From Anaerosolibacter sp. (GTDB lineage: Bacteria; Bacillota; Clostridia; Peptostreptococcales; Thermotaleaceae): 64,000 nt of DNA. A program made the position numbers and the translations under genes. Each line of letters begins with the position of its first letter. The first letter of the stretch is position 1. Where the stretch lies: assembly GCF_029240175.1 (NCBI RefSeq), contig NZ_JARBTM010000028.1, positions 1 to 64,000 on the forward strand, read 5' to 3'. This document shows, piece by piece, positions 36,281 to 45,662 of this stretch. The notes under the pieces are model-generated. The model was not told where the DNA came from and did no database searches. It saw only the letters and a list, made by a program, of their open reading frames with translations.

Positions 36281-38194
36281 CTATAAAGTCTTTGATTGAA
36301 TTTCTTCTTGAATACCCACAATAAAAGGCTGTATCTCTTGGCTGCCCAACTCACCCTTATCCCTTGATCGAACGGAGATTGTATTTGACTCCATCTCCTT
36401 TTCTCCAACGATAATCATATACGGTACTTTTTCCAATTGAGCTTCACGGATTTTATAACCGATCTTTTCATTACGATCATCTAGCTCCACACGAATATCT
36501 AAATCCTGTAGCATTTCTGTGACTTTTTCTGCATAACCCATAAACTTATCGGCAATTGGTAAAACCTTCACTTGTACCGGTGCTAACCAAACTGGGAACC
36601 TTCCAGCAAAATGCTCTATCAATATACCAATAAATCTTTCAATACTTCCAAAGATTACTCTATGAAGCATAACTGGAATGTGCTTCTCTCCATCTCTACC
36701 TACATAAGTGAGATCAAATCGCTGAGGCATTTGGAAGTCTAGCTGAATTGTACCACACTGCCATGTTCTACCGATACAATCCTCCAAGTGGAAGTCTATC
36801 TTCGGTCCATAGAATGCCCCGTCTCCCTCATTAATTTTATATTTAAGACCCTTTTCTTCCAATGCTTCTTTCAAACCATTGATCGCTAACGCCCATTCTT
36901 CATCAGTACCCATAGAATTCTCTGGTCTTGTAGAAAGTTCAATATGATATTTAAAGCCAAAGATGCTATAGACATAATCTACAAAATCGATTACACCTTT
37001 GATTTCGTCTTTAATCTGATCAGGAAGCATAAAAATATGGGCATCATCCTGAGTAAAGCATCGTACTCTCATGAGACCATGGAGAGCACCTGAAAGTTCA
37101 TGTCTATGCACCAATCCAAGTTCGCACATTCTGATTGGGAAATCACGGTAGCTAAACATTTTTCTGCCATATACAAGCATTGCACCTGGGCAGTTCATGG
37201 GTTTTACAGCAAAATCTGTTTCATCTATTTCAGTAAAGTACATATTATTCTTATAATGATCCCAGTGACCTGATGTATGCCATAATTGCTCATTTAGAAT
37301 AATAGGTGTCTTAACTTCCTCATATCCTCTTTTCACATGGGCCTTTCTCCAAAAATCTTCAAGTAGATTACGAATAACCATGCCCTTTGGATGGAAGAAT
37401 GGGAATCCTGGTCCTTCTTCTTGAATGCTGAATAAATCTAACTCTTTTCCTAGTTTTCTATGATCTCTCTTTTTTGCCTCTTCCATCCTATGGATGTATT
37501 CCTCTAACTGTTTCTGCTTCGGGAAGGATGTTCCATAAATTCTTTGAAGCATCTTGTTCTTTTCATCCCCACGCCAGTATGCACCTGCTACACTTAACAG
37601 TTTGAATGCCTTTACTGGTTTTGTTGTAGCTAAGTGAGGTCCTGCGCACAAATCTACAAACTCTCCCTGCTTGTAAAAAGAGATGACTGCATCTTCAGGT
37701 AAATTCTCAATAAGCTCTACTTTGTAGGCTTCACCTTTCTCTTCCATATATTTTATGGCTTCATTCCTTGGGAGTTCAAATCTTTCAACATCTAAATTTT
37801 CTTGAGCGATTCTTTCCATTTCTTTTTCGATCTTCTCTAAATCTTCTTGGGTAAATCGATGCTCGGAATCAAAATCATAGTAATATCCATTTTCGATGGC
37901 TGGTCCTATGGCTAATTTTGTATTTGGAAATAGTCTTAGTACAGCCTGGGCCAAAATGTGGGCACTAGTATGTCTAAAAACATCTTGACCGTCTTCATCC
38001 TCGAATTTTAAGATACTCAAATCAGCATCTTCATTCACTTGATACTTTAAACCGACAACCTTATTGTTTACTTCGCCGCCCACAGCCTCTTTCGCAAGTC
38101 GTGAACTGATGCTTTCTGCGATTTCCATGACTGTTGTTCCCCTTGGAAACTCTTTTACCGAGCCATCTTTTAATGTAATTTTAATTTTTTCCAT
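36281..38194 (-). CDS. thrS: Threonyl-tRNA synthetase
   Basis: A 637-residue class II synthetase. It has an N-terminal TGS domain (ITLKDGSVKEFPRGTTVMEI), an editing domain with HTSAHILAQAV, a catalytic core with MNCPGAM and RVRCFTQDDAHIF, and a C-terminal anticodon-binding domain. AAGGAGG lies upstream of the ATG at 38194; the 16 upstream codons belong to the leader. It is controlled by the adjacent T-box. Confidence 0.97.
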   Translation of the reverse strand: MEKIKITLKDGSVKEFPRGTTVMEIAESISSRLAKEAVGGEVNNKVVGLKYQVNEDADLSILKFEDEDGQDVFRHTSAHILAQAVLRLFPNTKLAIGPAIENGYYYDFDSEHRFTQEDLEKIEKEMERIAQENLDVERFELPRNEAIKYMEEKGEAYKVELIENLPEDAVISFYKQGEFVDLCAGPHLATTKPVKAFKLLSVAGAYWRGDEKNKMLQRIYGTSFPKQKQLEEYIHRMEEAKKRDHRKLGKELDLFSIQEEGPGFPFFHPKGMVIRNLLEDFWRKAHVKRGYEEVKTPIILNEQLWHTSGHWDHYKNNMYFTEIDETDFAVKPMNCPGAMLVYGRKMFSYRDFPIRMCELGLVHRHELSGALHGLMRVRCFTQDDAHIFMLPDQIKDEIKGVIDFVDYVYSIFGFKYHIELSTRPENSMGTDEEWALAINGLKEALEEKGLKYKINEGDGAFYGPKIDFHLEDCIGRTWQCGTIQLDFQMPQRFDLTYVGRDGEKHIPVMLHRVIFGSIERFIGILIEHFAGRFPVWLAPVQVKVLPIADKFMGYAEKVTEMLQDLDIRVELDDRNEKIGYKIREAQLEKVPYMIIVGEKEMESNTISVRSRDKGELGSQEIQPFIVGIQEEIQSKTL

Positions 38195-38246
38195 TTGGTA
38201 TACCTCCTTCAACGTTATCCACATTTCAAAAAACTTGATCAAAAAT

Positions 38247-38488
38247 ATAAAAATCCTCCCACCCCAAAGCCATAGCTAAGGGACGAGAGGTTATTCCCGC
38301 GGTTCCACCCTAATTGAATCAGATCCACTCTTAGGCATTAACGCTGCCAACACGAACACCCTTTCATCTACCATTACTCAGGTATAGCTCAGAGCTAGTT
38401 TTTCCTATAGCCATATCTAAGGATGCTTCCAGCCATGGCATCCTCTCTCTGGTGATTGGATTTATAGTACTTTGTCTCTTCATTGCTT
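38247..38488 (-). ncRNA. T-box riboswitch, threonine
   Basis: T-box sequence AGGGTGGAACCGCGGG is the complement of 38296-38311. The GC/GU terminator stem and T run end at about 38247. The specifier loop reads GGAAAAACTAGCTCT; ACT (complement of 38397-38399) is the Thr codon that fits, although it sits one base further from the closing stem than the specifiers of the Arg and Phe T-boxes here. Confidence 0.9.
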
Positions 38489-38586
38489 TTATGAATATAC
38501 TATGATTTTTTACTATTATATGTGTATTTTCTGTACTTGTCAATCATTTTATCCACGTTTCTACCTTATTATACCACAATCCTTCA

Positions 38587-39189
38587 TCATATGAACAAAA
38601 CGATTAATCCTTGCAAAATCCCTATCAAAAAACCAATAACACCACCGAGCACCTCTATATGCTTTAATTCTTTTTGGGCAATGGCCAATATGATATGCTC
38701 TAACTTATCTATCTCAAAATTATTGATCTTATCTTCGATGATTTGCGCGATGTTTACGTTGCTAGTTGCCTTATGTACCATTTTCTCCGTCAGTTCAGTT
38801 ATGGCAATTTCTGCCTCTTTATCAATCACATCATCAATATAATCCATAAGTATCAGCTTAATGGCACTAGGAATAATTCCAGGCAGCTTTTGTTCAATGA
38901 TCCTTTTGATCTTCCTCTTGATACTAAAGATGATTTCACTTTTATTCTCATTTTCGATAAACTTATCTATGATTTCCTCAATGGAGATTAACTCGGATTC
39001 CACAATTTCCCCAATGCTTTTTGCCAATTCTGATTTCCGCTTTGGAATTAACCCCTGCAGCGTTATATTTAATACAGGTATTTGAATTGGCTGTAGCGGC
39101 CGAAAAATCAGCTTAATTGCCAACACGTTTGTAAACCATCCAATGGCAGCACCAATCAAAGCCAATATCAATAATTTTATCCAGAACAA
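38587..39189 (-). CDS. DUF445 family membrane protein
   Basis: About 200 residues with an N-terminal helix (KLLILALIGAAIGWFTN), the conserved NVLAIKLIFRPLQPIQIP stretch, a charged helical middle and a C-terminal hydrophobic segment. Function is unknown; Bacillus relatives affect spores or the envelope. GGGG lies eight bases before a TTG at 39189; earlier in-frame starts have no clear site. It lies between ytxC and thrS. Confidence 0.8.
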   Translation of the reverse strand: MFWIKLLILALIGAAIGWFTNVLAIKLIFRPLQPIQIPVLNITLQGLIPKRKSELAKSIGEIVESELISIEEIIDKFIENENKSEIIFSIKRKIKRIIEQKLPGIIPSAIKLILMDYIDDVIDKEAEIAITELTEKMVHKATSNVNIAQIIEDKINNFEIDKLEHIILAIAQKELKHIEVLGGVIGFLIGILQGLIVLFI

Positions 39190-39316
39190 TATATTCACCC
39201 CAAGTTTATTGTCTTTTGTATAATCAACATTTTTCTCAATCGAAACCAAGTATATCACAGCCATTGTTTCCATTCAACCATAAAGCTATTCATATATTAA
39301 AAGAGTAGAGCGCTCT

Positions 39317-40228
39317 CTACTCTTGTTTCACGTGCTGTATCAATGAACAAAAATCACATCCTGTACACACATTCACTCGATCAGAAAACACATTCTTTAT
39401 CGTTTTAATAATTTCCTTGTTATGAATCTTTCCTGTAAAATGAATATTGATCTTTTTAGGGGCGATGGTAATCAGAGAGCTAATAAGTAAATCATCATAT
39501 CCAATGTCATTATCCAGCATTTCTGCTGCCAAATCCTCTATATAATCATTGTTGACACTTCTTCTCAACTTATCGAACAAATGATATTTGCCATCCTCAT
39601 GAATAAGTACATTAACCGTATCTATTTTAGCTTCTTGAATATCCACAAAATATCTTAAGAGTCGTATAAACTCATTGTATTCTTTCTCCATAAGGAAATC
39701 TTCCACAGCCTTATCAACACTATCTTCCAATTCTAAAATATAGTTTTTTAATCTAAAACGTATAAATCCATCCAAATGTATAAAATCATTTTCCTTCAGA
39801 TAATCCATGATTTGCTGTAATATTTTTGCTTTTCGGCTGATTCGATAAGTAACCCCCTCATGATACTTATACTCTTCATTTTTAAGTACGTTTTCCAAAT
39901 GCCCTAGAATACTTTCTCTTTCTACAGGGCTAAAATAATAGTATTGTTCTTGAAGAATTTTTCTGGCCAGTTTCGTTTCTTCAAATTGTATGATAATGTC
40001 TGAAAAAGCATTGGCCAGATAATGTTTGAATATGTTTCCAAAATCTTTTTTCGTATAATTTTTCAGACTAGATGTCTGCACCTCAAAGCTAATACACTCA
40101 TTTTTACCCTGTTTTTCAGTGTACTTCTCTATGACAATACCTTCTTTTTCAAAATAATGAACTTCCTTATCTATTCGATCATAAATATACTGGGATGTCT
40201 CGGAAAATAAAACAGAAAGCAGATACAT
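39317..40228 (-). CDS. ytxC: Sporulation protein YtxC family
   Basis: A 303-residue, largely helical protein resembling YtxC, which lies near thrS in Bacillus as well. Conserved helical segments include FIRFRLKNYILELEDSVDKAV. A C-terminal CTGCDFC motif could bind metal. The molecular function is unknown; a role in sporulation is family-based inference. Confidence 0.78.
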   Translation of the reverse strand: MYLLSVLFSETSQYIYDRIDKEVHYFEKEGIVIEKYTEKQGKNECISFEVQTSSLKNYTKKDFGNIFKHYLANAFSDIIIQFEETKLARKILQEQYYYFSPVERESILGHLENVLKNEEYKYHEGVTYRISRKAKILQQIMDYLKENDFIHLDGFIRFRLKNYILELEDSVDKAVEDFLMEKEYNEFIRLLRYFVDIQEAKIDTVNVLIHEDGKYHLFDKLRRSVNNDYIEDLAAEMLDNDIGYDDLLISSLITIAPKKINIHFTGKIHNKEIIKTIKNVFSDRVNVCTGCDFCSLIQHVKQE

Positions 40229-40283
40229 TCCTTTTCACTCCTTTCTACGCTATTAGTAGTATATGTGTAATAAGAAGTGATAT

Positions 40284-40919
40284 TCAAAATGAACGATTAC
40301 ATTTATTTCTTAAGATGCCATTAGAAGCACCTCCTATGAATCCATATGAAAGACCTGGTAACGATATGTAGCCTGGCGAAATCAACAATGCCTCAATTCC
40401 ATGTTTCTCCACTGCCTTGGCAATACCATGGTCAGCTGTAATGATTGCTCTCTCATTTACAATGCAGATTGAACATTTTGAATATCCCTGTTTTACATCA
40501 ATAAATTGAACATCTTGTTCCTTTAAAAGCTTTAGCAAAATCGGGTCTGTGTACTTGAAGCAATGGATTGCAAAGTTTGAAATCCTTGCTACATTATATG
40601 CAACATTATAGGGATAGTTACTCTTTAAATTTGTGCTCCCTTTAATTGCACGAAGACCCAATTCAATCATGGCTGTTCCCAGTTTTTCATAAACATTGGG
40701 CGCAATGATAATTTCCTCTTCGTTTATTGGATGTAATAGAATATCGGGATGATATGAAATCGCTGGGTACAATTCCTTGCAGCAAGTTGTCTTCACTACA
40801 TGTATACCCATTTTTTCTAAACTATTCGAAATGATTGTAGGAGTCCTTCCATCTAATATCATAGCCATCACTGGTCTCTTCGGAAGAAAGGGTGTTTCTA
40901 GATATGTACGGTCTTTCAT
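40284..40919 (-). CDS. DUF6873-like protein, possible GME fold
   Basis: A 211-residue protein that I only tentatively match to DUF6873, a family related to guanidino-group modifying enzymes. Cys/His-bearing stretches include KQGYSKCSICIVNERAIITAD and the C-terminal GLSYGFIGGASNG, which resembles active-site loops of that fold. No arginine-modifying activity is proven. AGGTGG lies eight bases before the ATG at 40919. Confidence 0.6.
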   Translation of the reverse strand: MKDRTYLETPFLPKRPVMAMILDGRTPTIISNSLEKMGIHVVKTTCCKELYPAISYHPDILLHPINEEEIIIAPNVYEKLGTAMIELGLRAIKGSTNLKSNYPYNVAYNVARISNFAIHCFKYTDPILLKLLKEQDVQFIDVKQGYSKCSICIVNERAIITADHGIAKAVEKHGIEALLISPGYISLPGLSYGFIGGASNGILRNKCNRSF

Positions 40920-40985
40920 AGACTTCACCACCTGATTCGTATTAGTATTTGTAGTTTATCATTTATCAATCTACACAAAAAAATA

Positions 40986-41008
40986 AAAAATCCTAGAAAT
41001 CTAGGATT
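40986..41008 (-). terminator. Terminator of tRNA cluster
   Basis: Stem AATCCTAGA/TCTAGGATT (40989-40997/40999-41007) followed on the minus strand by a long T run, directly downstream of tRNA-Cys. Confidence 0.85.
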
Positions 41009-41017
41009 ATATGCTTT

Positions 41018-41092
<75 letters not shown>

Positions 41093-41099
41093 AAAATTA

Positions 41100-41174
41100 T
41101 GGAGCGGAAGACGAGATTCGAACTCGCGACCCTCGCCTTGGCAAGGCGATGCTCTACCCCTGAGCCACTTCCGC
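41100..41174 (-). tRNA. tRNA-Gly (GCC)
   Basis: Minus-strand cloverleaf starting GCGGAAGTGGCTCAG with matching 3' acceptor CTTCCGC and encoded CCA. The anticodon is GCC in TTGCCAA. Its 5' end is repeated as a fragment 117 bases upstream. Confidence 0.95.
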
Positions 41175-41271
41175 ATGTTAACTGTTACTATGGTTTTTTA
41201 CCTTTGCAATTAGTAGACTTACTCATGACTAAGCGATTCACACGAAATCGGAGATTTCGGTTCTCTGCTTA

Positions 41272-41293
41272 TACCCCTGAGCCACTTCCGCAT
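41272..41293 (-). pseudogene. tRNA-Gly 5' fragment
   Basis: Twenty-two bases are identical to 41155-41176, the 5' acceptor strand and D-arm start of the intact tRNA-Gly. The sequence then diverges into a hairpin-bearing stretch with no matching 3' acceptor, so it cannot fold as tRNA. It is most likely a duplication remnant inside the tRNA transcript. Confidence 0.75.
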
Positions 41294-41410
41294 ATATTAA
41301 GGTTGAGTTTTAAGGTTTAGGTTGAGTATTCAGGGTCATTCCTTTTAGGTTTTAACCCTTAAATATTTCTAAGGATATTTTAATCTCATCCTTAGCCTTA
41401 ACCTTGTTTT

Positions 41411-41486
<76 letters not shown>

Positions 41487-41490
41487 AATA

Positions 41491-41567
41491 TGGCGACCCG
41501 GAAGGGGCTCGAACCCTCGACCTCCAGCGTGACAGGCTGGCATTCTAACCAACTGAACTACCGGGCC
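41491..41567 (-). tRNA. tRNA-Asp (GTC)
   Basis: Minus-strand cloverleaf GGCCCGGTAGTTCAG... ending in encoded CCA. The anticodon is GTC in CTGTCAC. It is four bases from tRNA-Phe. Confidence 0.95.
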
Positions 41568-41571
41568 AAAA

Positions 41572-41647
41572 TGGTGGGCGCAATAGGGATCGAACCTATG
41601 ACCCCCTGCTTGTAAGGCAGGTGCTCTCCCAGCTGAGCTATGCGCCC
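41572..41647 (-). tRNA. tRNA-Val (TAC)
   Basis: Minus-strand cloverleaf GGGCGCATAGCTCAG... with matching acceptor TGCGCCC and encoded CCA. The anticodon is TAC in CTTACAA. First tRNA of the cluster. Confidence 0.95.
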
Positions 41648-41671
41648 TCACTAACAAAACTGACAAAATAT

Positions 41672-41700
41672 ATATTACACTATTTTGGCCATTTAGTCAA
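41672..41700 (-). promoter_or_regulatory. tRNA cluster promoter
   Basis: Minus-strand TTGACT (complement of 41695-41700) and TAATAT (complement of 41672-41677) with a 17-base spacer lie 25 bases before tRNA-Val. Confidence 0.8.
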
Positions 41701-41803
41701 TGTTAATTTCACCATTTTTTCTCACCTTTTCCCACTTCATTTACGTATTTTTAACCATTTCTCTCTTCAATTCCGATTCGCTTAATATTTTCTTATCGAA
41801 CAT

Positions 41804-42688
41804 CTATCTTGTTGCTTCAGTATATAATCTTTCTAGATGGGCTTTATCGAAATGATATTTTGTATTACAGAAATGGCAGGTTAACTCTGCTTGTCCATCC
41901 TCATCGATAAGTTCTCTCAGATCCTTGGCCCCAATACTCATCAATGCCTTTTCTAGTCTATCTACCGAACAATCGCAGTTTAAATGGATTTCCTTTTTTT
42001 CAAGAATCTCCACATCCAAATCTTCTAAAATCATTTCCAAAACTTCTTCAGCACTCTTATTACCATCTATGATTTCAGTGATTGGAGGCATATAACTTAA
42101 TCTATCCTCTATAATGGTAATAATCTCATCTCGTATGCCTGGCAAAGGTTGAATAATAAATCCACCGCTTGCTTTTACGGTACGATCACGATCTATTAAG
42201 ACACCCAATGCTACTGCCGATGGTTGCTGCTCAGAAACAGCAAAGTAGGCTGTTATATCCTCTGCAATTTCTCCTGATGTTAATTCTAACTGTCCAATGT
42301 ACGGCTCTTTTAAACCAAGATCCTTGATCACTACGATTTTTCCCTCTTTACCAACAGCACTTCCAACATCTAATTTCCCATCTTCCCGTAGTGGAAGCTC
42401 CACATGGGGGTTTGCCACATATCCCTTCACATTCCCCTTAGAATCAGCAGCCACAAGGAGTTGCTTTAAAGGCCCTTCCCCTTTGATTTGAATAGATATT
42501 TTATCTTTGTCACCCTTTAACATGACACCCATCATAGCGCCAGCAGTCAATGTTCTTCCCAAAGCTGCAGCAGCCACAGGTGTGGCATCATGAATCTGTC
42601 TAGCTTGCTCAACCATATCAGTAGTAATGGCAGCAAAGGCTCTAATACTCTGGTTCGCTGCCACAGCCCTTACAACATAATTTTTCAT
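41804..42688 (-). CDS. hslO: Redox-regulated chaperone Hsp33
   Basis: A 294-residue holdase chaperone that is activated by oxidation. The C-terminal zinc motif is visible as NCDCSVDR and TCHFCNTKY, the four cysteines of the redox switch. The N-terminal body is normal. AAGGAGG lies upstream of the ATG at 42688; the seven preceding codons contain the binding site. Confidence 0.95.
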   Translation of the reverse strand: MKNYVVRAVAANQSIRAFAAITTDMVEQARQIHDATPVAAAALGRTLTAGAMMGVMLKGDKDKISIQIKGEGPLKQLLVAADSKGNVKGYVANPHVELPLREDGKLDVGSAVGKEGKIVVIKDLGLKEPYIGQLELTSGEIAEDITAYFAVSEQQPSAVALGVLIDRDRTVKASGGFIIQPLPGIRDEIITIIEDRLSYMPPITEIIDGNKSAEEVLEMILEDLDVEILEKKEIHLNCDCSVDRLEKALMSIGAKDLRELIDEDGQAELTCHFCNTKYHFDKAHLERLYTEATR

Positions 42689-42790
42689 AACATTCCCTCC
42701 TTGTTGCATCTCCTATATATTATAAACAATATTCTTTATCATAAACCAAATTTTACAAACCAATGGGTTACGTGAACTTACCTACATCAT

Positions 42791-42820
42791 TATAAAAGCC
42801 CTGACTGATATCAGGGCTTA
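42791..42820 (-). terminator. Terminator after csp
   Basis: Nine-base stem AAGCCCTGA/TCAGGGCTT (42796-42804/42811-42819) with a T run on the minus strand follows the cold shock gene. Confidence 0.85.
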
Positions 42821-42848
42821 TTCGCTACTCGTCTAGAAACAATTTTGA

Positions 42849-43049
42849 TTATGCTCTTGAAACGTTTGTAGCTTGAGGTCCTTTTTCTCCTTGCACTACT
42901 TCAAATTGAACAGCTTGACCTTCTTCTAGCGTCCTGTAGCCGTCCATATTGATGGCGGAGAAGTGTACGAATACATCGTCTCCATTTTCTCTAGAGATGA
43001 ATCCGTATCCTTTTTCTGAGTTGAACCATTTTACAGTACCCTTTTCCAT
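42849..43049 (-). CDS. Cold shock protein
   Basis: A 66-residue single cold-shock domain that binds single-stranded RNA/DNA. RNP-1 is in [10 protein letters not shown] and RNP-2 in [10 protein letters not shown]. It stands alone with a GGGAGG site before the ATG and a terminator behind. It acts as an RNA chaperone. Confidence 0.96.
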   Translation of the reverse strand: MEKGTVKWFNSEKGYGFISRENGDDVFVHFSAINMDGYRTLEEGQAVQFEVVQGEKGPQATNVSRA

Positions 43050-43165
43050 GAAAACAATCCTCCCAACCTAAATCTAACGTAGTATTCTACCTACTTTCTA
43101 AAGTTTACCATAGGCAATAATTTCTGTCAAATGATAAAAGGTTTTCCTTTTTCAACGATTTTTTA

Positions 43166-43906
43166 TCATCTTTGACAAACAAAATAAAGCCTCTCACTAT
43201 CGGTTGTAGGTTTTTGGAAAGTAAAAGCATCAAAAACCTCGGTGGATTTAAAGGGGATCATGCCCAGGATGTTCATTATTTCTTCCGCACTATAGGCTCG
43301 TTGACTGTGACTTTCCGTATATTTTCTATATAACCCTTCTTCCTGAACAAATAATGTCAAGTCAAAATCACATATGGCCCTTGACGCATCATAATAGTTC
43401 TCCCAAATATAGGATACATCTTTATGATTCTCTGCGAAGGTATTCTTGCCAAGTATGTGTGCTAATTTATACTGGGAACTAATATCAAATATTAATAATC
43501 CCCCAACCTTTAGATGTTCATAAGCAGAATGAAATATCTGTTTCAAGTCAGCCTCTTTCAGTATATAATTTATGCCATCACAAACGCATAGTATACAGTC
43601 TAACTCACTCGGCAGCATCATTTCCTTCATATCTTGATGTAGATAAATCACTGACACACCCAGATCATATGCCTTCTCTTGAGCAACCATCAACATATCT
43701 TCCGACAAGTCAGTGCCAATGAGGTTATATCCCAGCTTCGCTAATCGATTTGTTATATTGCCTGTCCCACAGGCTAACTCAGCAATGTTCTTTGGTTCTA
43801 TTCCATATCTATTAAATATATCCTCAATATACCCTATCCAGCTTTCATAATTAACCTCCGCCATAAGAACATCATATACATAGGCAAAACTGCTATAAGC
43901 ATTCAT
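43166..43906 (-). CDS. Class I SAM-dependent methyltransferase
   Basis: A 246-residue methyltransferase. Motif I reads IAELACGTGNITNRLA, followed by the acidic LIGTDLSEDML. The substrate is unknown. The start (AAGGGG upstream) lies within the end of the Sir2 gene, overlapping by 14 bases, so translation is likely coupled. Confidence 0.85.
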   Translation of the reverse strand: MNAYSSFAYVYDVLMAEVNYESWIGYIEDIFNRYGIEPKNIAELACGTGNITNRLAKLGYNLIGTDLSEDMLMVAQEKAYDLGVSVIYLHQDMKEMMLPSELDCILCVCDGINYILKEADLKQIFHSAYEHLKVGGLLIFDISSQYKLAHILGKNTFAENHKDVSYIWENYYDASRAICDFDLTLFVQEEGLYRKYTESHSQRAYSAEEIMNILGMIPFKSTEVFDAFTFQKPTTDSERLYFVCQR

Positions 43907-44654
43907 TTAGATTCCCCTTATTTCCGTGTAGTTTTTCATAAATTTGTTCAAGAATTTGACTTGCTGAACCTTGGATCAATAAATCTGCTTGCTGATCATA
44001 GGTTGTTCTTCCAAGGTTTATGATCATTAACTGCTTGCATATATTCGCAAGATAATTCACAGGGCCTACTTCCAAACTCGAACCAATGACAATTAACAAC
44101 TCTCCATTCTCCACCTCACTCCATGCCCTATCAAAGCAAGGCGGCAGCGAATCTCCGAACAGTACCACACTCGGTCGCAATGTTCCTTCACAGTCAGGAC
44201 ATTTGGGTGGTATTTCCCCTTTTTCCAGAATTCTGTTCATATCTACCATAGACACTTCCATACCACAGTTTAAACAATAACAGCTTCTTGTATGTCCATG
44301 AACCTCCAACACATCCATTGAACCTGCCTTTTGATGTAAATTATCAATATTCTGGGTTACGAGAAGATTTATATAGCCTTCTTTTTCCAATTTAGCCAAT
44401 ATTTCATGGGCTTTGTTGGGTTCTGCATCATCCATTGAAGTTAACATTTGAAACCCTACTTGATAAAAATGTTCAGGATTTTGATATAGTGCCTTCGTCG
44501 ATAATACCTCCATAGGATCTATTTTTTCCCATAGGCCGGTACCAGGACTTCTGAAATCTGGAATTCCACTCTCGGTTGAAATACCCGCACCTGTCAAAAC
44601 AATTGTTTTTCTACTGCTTTTTATGAGTGCAACGGCTCTTTCAATTTTATCCAT
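43893..44654 (-). CDS. cobB: NAD-dependent protein deacylase (Sir2 family)
   Basis: A 253-residue sirtuin that removes lysine acyl groups using NAD. GAGIS, GIPDFRSPGTGLW, the TQNIDNLH motif, catalytic HGH and the zinc pairs CLNC and CPDC are all visible. It could control acetyl-CoA metabolic enzymes. The symbol follows general bacterial usage. Confidence 0.93.
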   Translation of the reverse strand: MDKIERAVALIKSSRKTIVLTGAGISTESGIPDFRSPGTGLWEKIDPMEVLSTKALYQNPEHFYQVGFQMLTSMDDAEPNKAHEILAKLEKEGYINLLVTQNIDNLHQKAGSMDVLEVHGHTRSCYCLNCGMEVSMVDMNRILEKGEIPPKCPDCEGTLRPSVVLFGDSLPPCFDRAWSEVENGELLIVIGSSLEVGPVNYLANICKQLMIINLGRTTYDQQADLLIQGSASQILEQIYEKLHGNKGNLNECL

Positions 44655-44679
44655 GACCCTTCCCCCACTTCATCAAATA

Positions 44680-45372
44680 TTATATATCCCATCTGATCTG
44701 CTCTTCTGCAGATACAGGTTGTATTAGTTCAGGATAATCATTTTTTACTGAGTTTACTGCATCTGTGACCCTTTGCTTTTCAAAATATCGGCTTGGATAA
44801 GGCTGTAACATATCTTTTAATTCATCCAAATCTTTCATATACCCATCCAACCACCGATCTTCATCCCCTTCATGTAAGATCACAGCCATCCTATGATGAT
44901 ATGGACGTAAATATTCATTGGGTTCTGTGGTAATGACAGTAAAAGAATAAATCTTTTCGCCTTGTGGGTTTATCCATGTATCCCATAATCCAGCCATGGA
45001 AAATATTTTGTGACTTGTTAAACCAAAACGAAAGGGTTGTTTCGTATTTCCTGTTTTTTCCCATTCATAAAATCCACTGGCTGGAACAATACATCTTCTT
45101 TTTTGAAAAGCATCACGAAAGCTATTCTTTTCCAGCAACGTTTCAGCTCTGGCATTGATCATTTTCGTTCCTAGGCTTATATCCTTTGCCCAAGAAGGAA
45201 TGAGTCCCCATTTAAAAAGCTTCAATTGTTTGGTTACATCATTTATAATTACTGGGGCGTATTGGGTAGGTGCAATGTTATATCTGGGTGTATAGCTTAT
45301 ATCTGTATGGGTTAGATGATATCGTTCTTCTAAAGTTTGAAGACTTTCTATTAAATAGTACCTTCCGCACAT
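44680..45372 (-). CDS. SRAP-domain DNA-protein crosslink protein (HMCES/YedK)
   Basis: A 230-residue SOS-response-associated peptidase-like protein that crosslinks to abasic sites in single-stranded DNA through Cys2. The start MCGRYYLIE at 45372 is required to expose that Cys and has AGGAGG upstream; the ~65 upstream codons in the frame are non-coding. YNIAPTQYAPVI and the catalytic Glu/His regions (GFYEWEKTG, HHRMAVIL) are present. Confidence 0.93.
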   Translation of the reverse strand: MCGRYYLIESLQTLEERYHLTHTDISYTPRYNIAPTQYAPVIINDVTKQLKLFKWGLIPSWAKDISLGTKMINARAETLLEKNSFRDAFQKRRCIVPASGFYEWEKTGNTKQPFRFGLTSHKIFSMAGLWDTWINPQGEKIYSFTVITTEPNEYLRPYHHRMAVILHEGDEDRWLDGYMKDLDELKDMLQPYPSRYFEKQRVTDAVNSVKNDYPELIQPVSAEEQIRWDI

Positions 45373-45520
45373 AGGGAACCTCCTAAGATTCATTACAAAT
45401 ATTATATCCCATTTTTGTATAATAGAGAATTCTATTAAGCAGAAAGTGAATAATGTTTCATTCTTCAGCATTCGCCATGGATAAAGGATGTGACATAATA
45501 CAGGATTAAGGTAAAAATCC

Positions 45521-45602
45521 GTAGGGGTTGCATAGTATGCAACCCGCCTAAGGGGTAGGGCAGTCACTTCGGGTCTCGGGTCGCATACTATGCGACCCCT
45601 AC
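45521..45602. repeat. MITE-like inverted repeat element
   Basis: Two 25-base arms (45521-45545 and 45578-45602) pair with two mismatches around a 32-base centre. Each arm is itself almost palindromic (GGGTCGCATACTATGCGACC type). No ORF is inside. It lies between the SRAP gene and the SASP terminator. It resembles extragenic palindromic repeats that occur in many copies in Clostridia genomes; copy number cannot be seen here. Confidence 0.7.
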
Positions 45603-45662
45603 AAATTGGATCTCGATCTTGCGTCGCATCTATCTACAATCACGCCATATTAATTCAATAAA

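Noticed and set aside
41155-41293. Attachment sites of an integrated element at tRNA-Gly
   Set aside because: The repeat copies the tRNA 5' end, not the 3' end used by most integrases, and only 95 bases with no integrase lie between.
45372-45567. N-terminal extension of the SRAP gene
   Set aside because: The enzyme needs Cys at position 2, and AGGAGG directly precedes the MCGRYY start; the extension also runs into a noncoding repeat.
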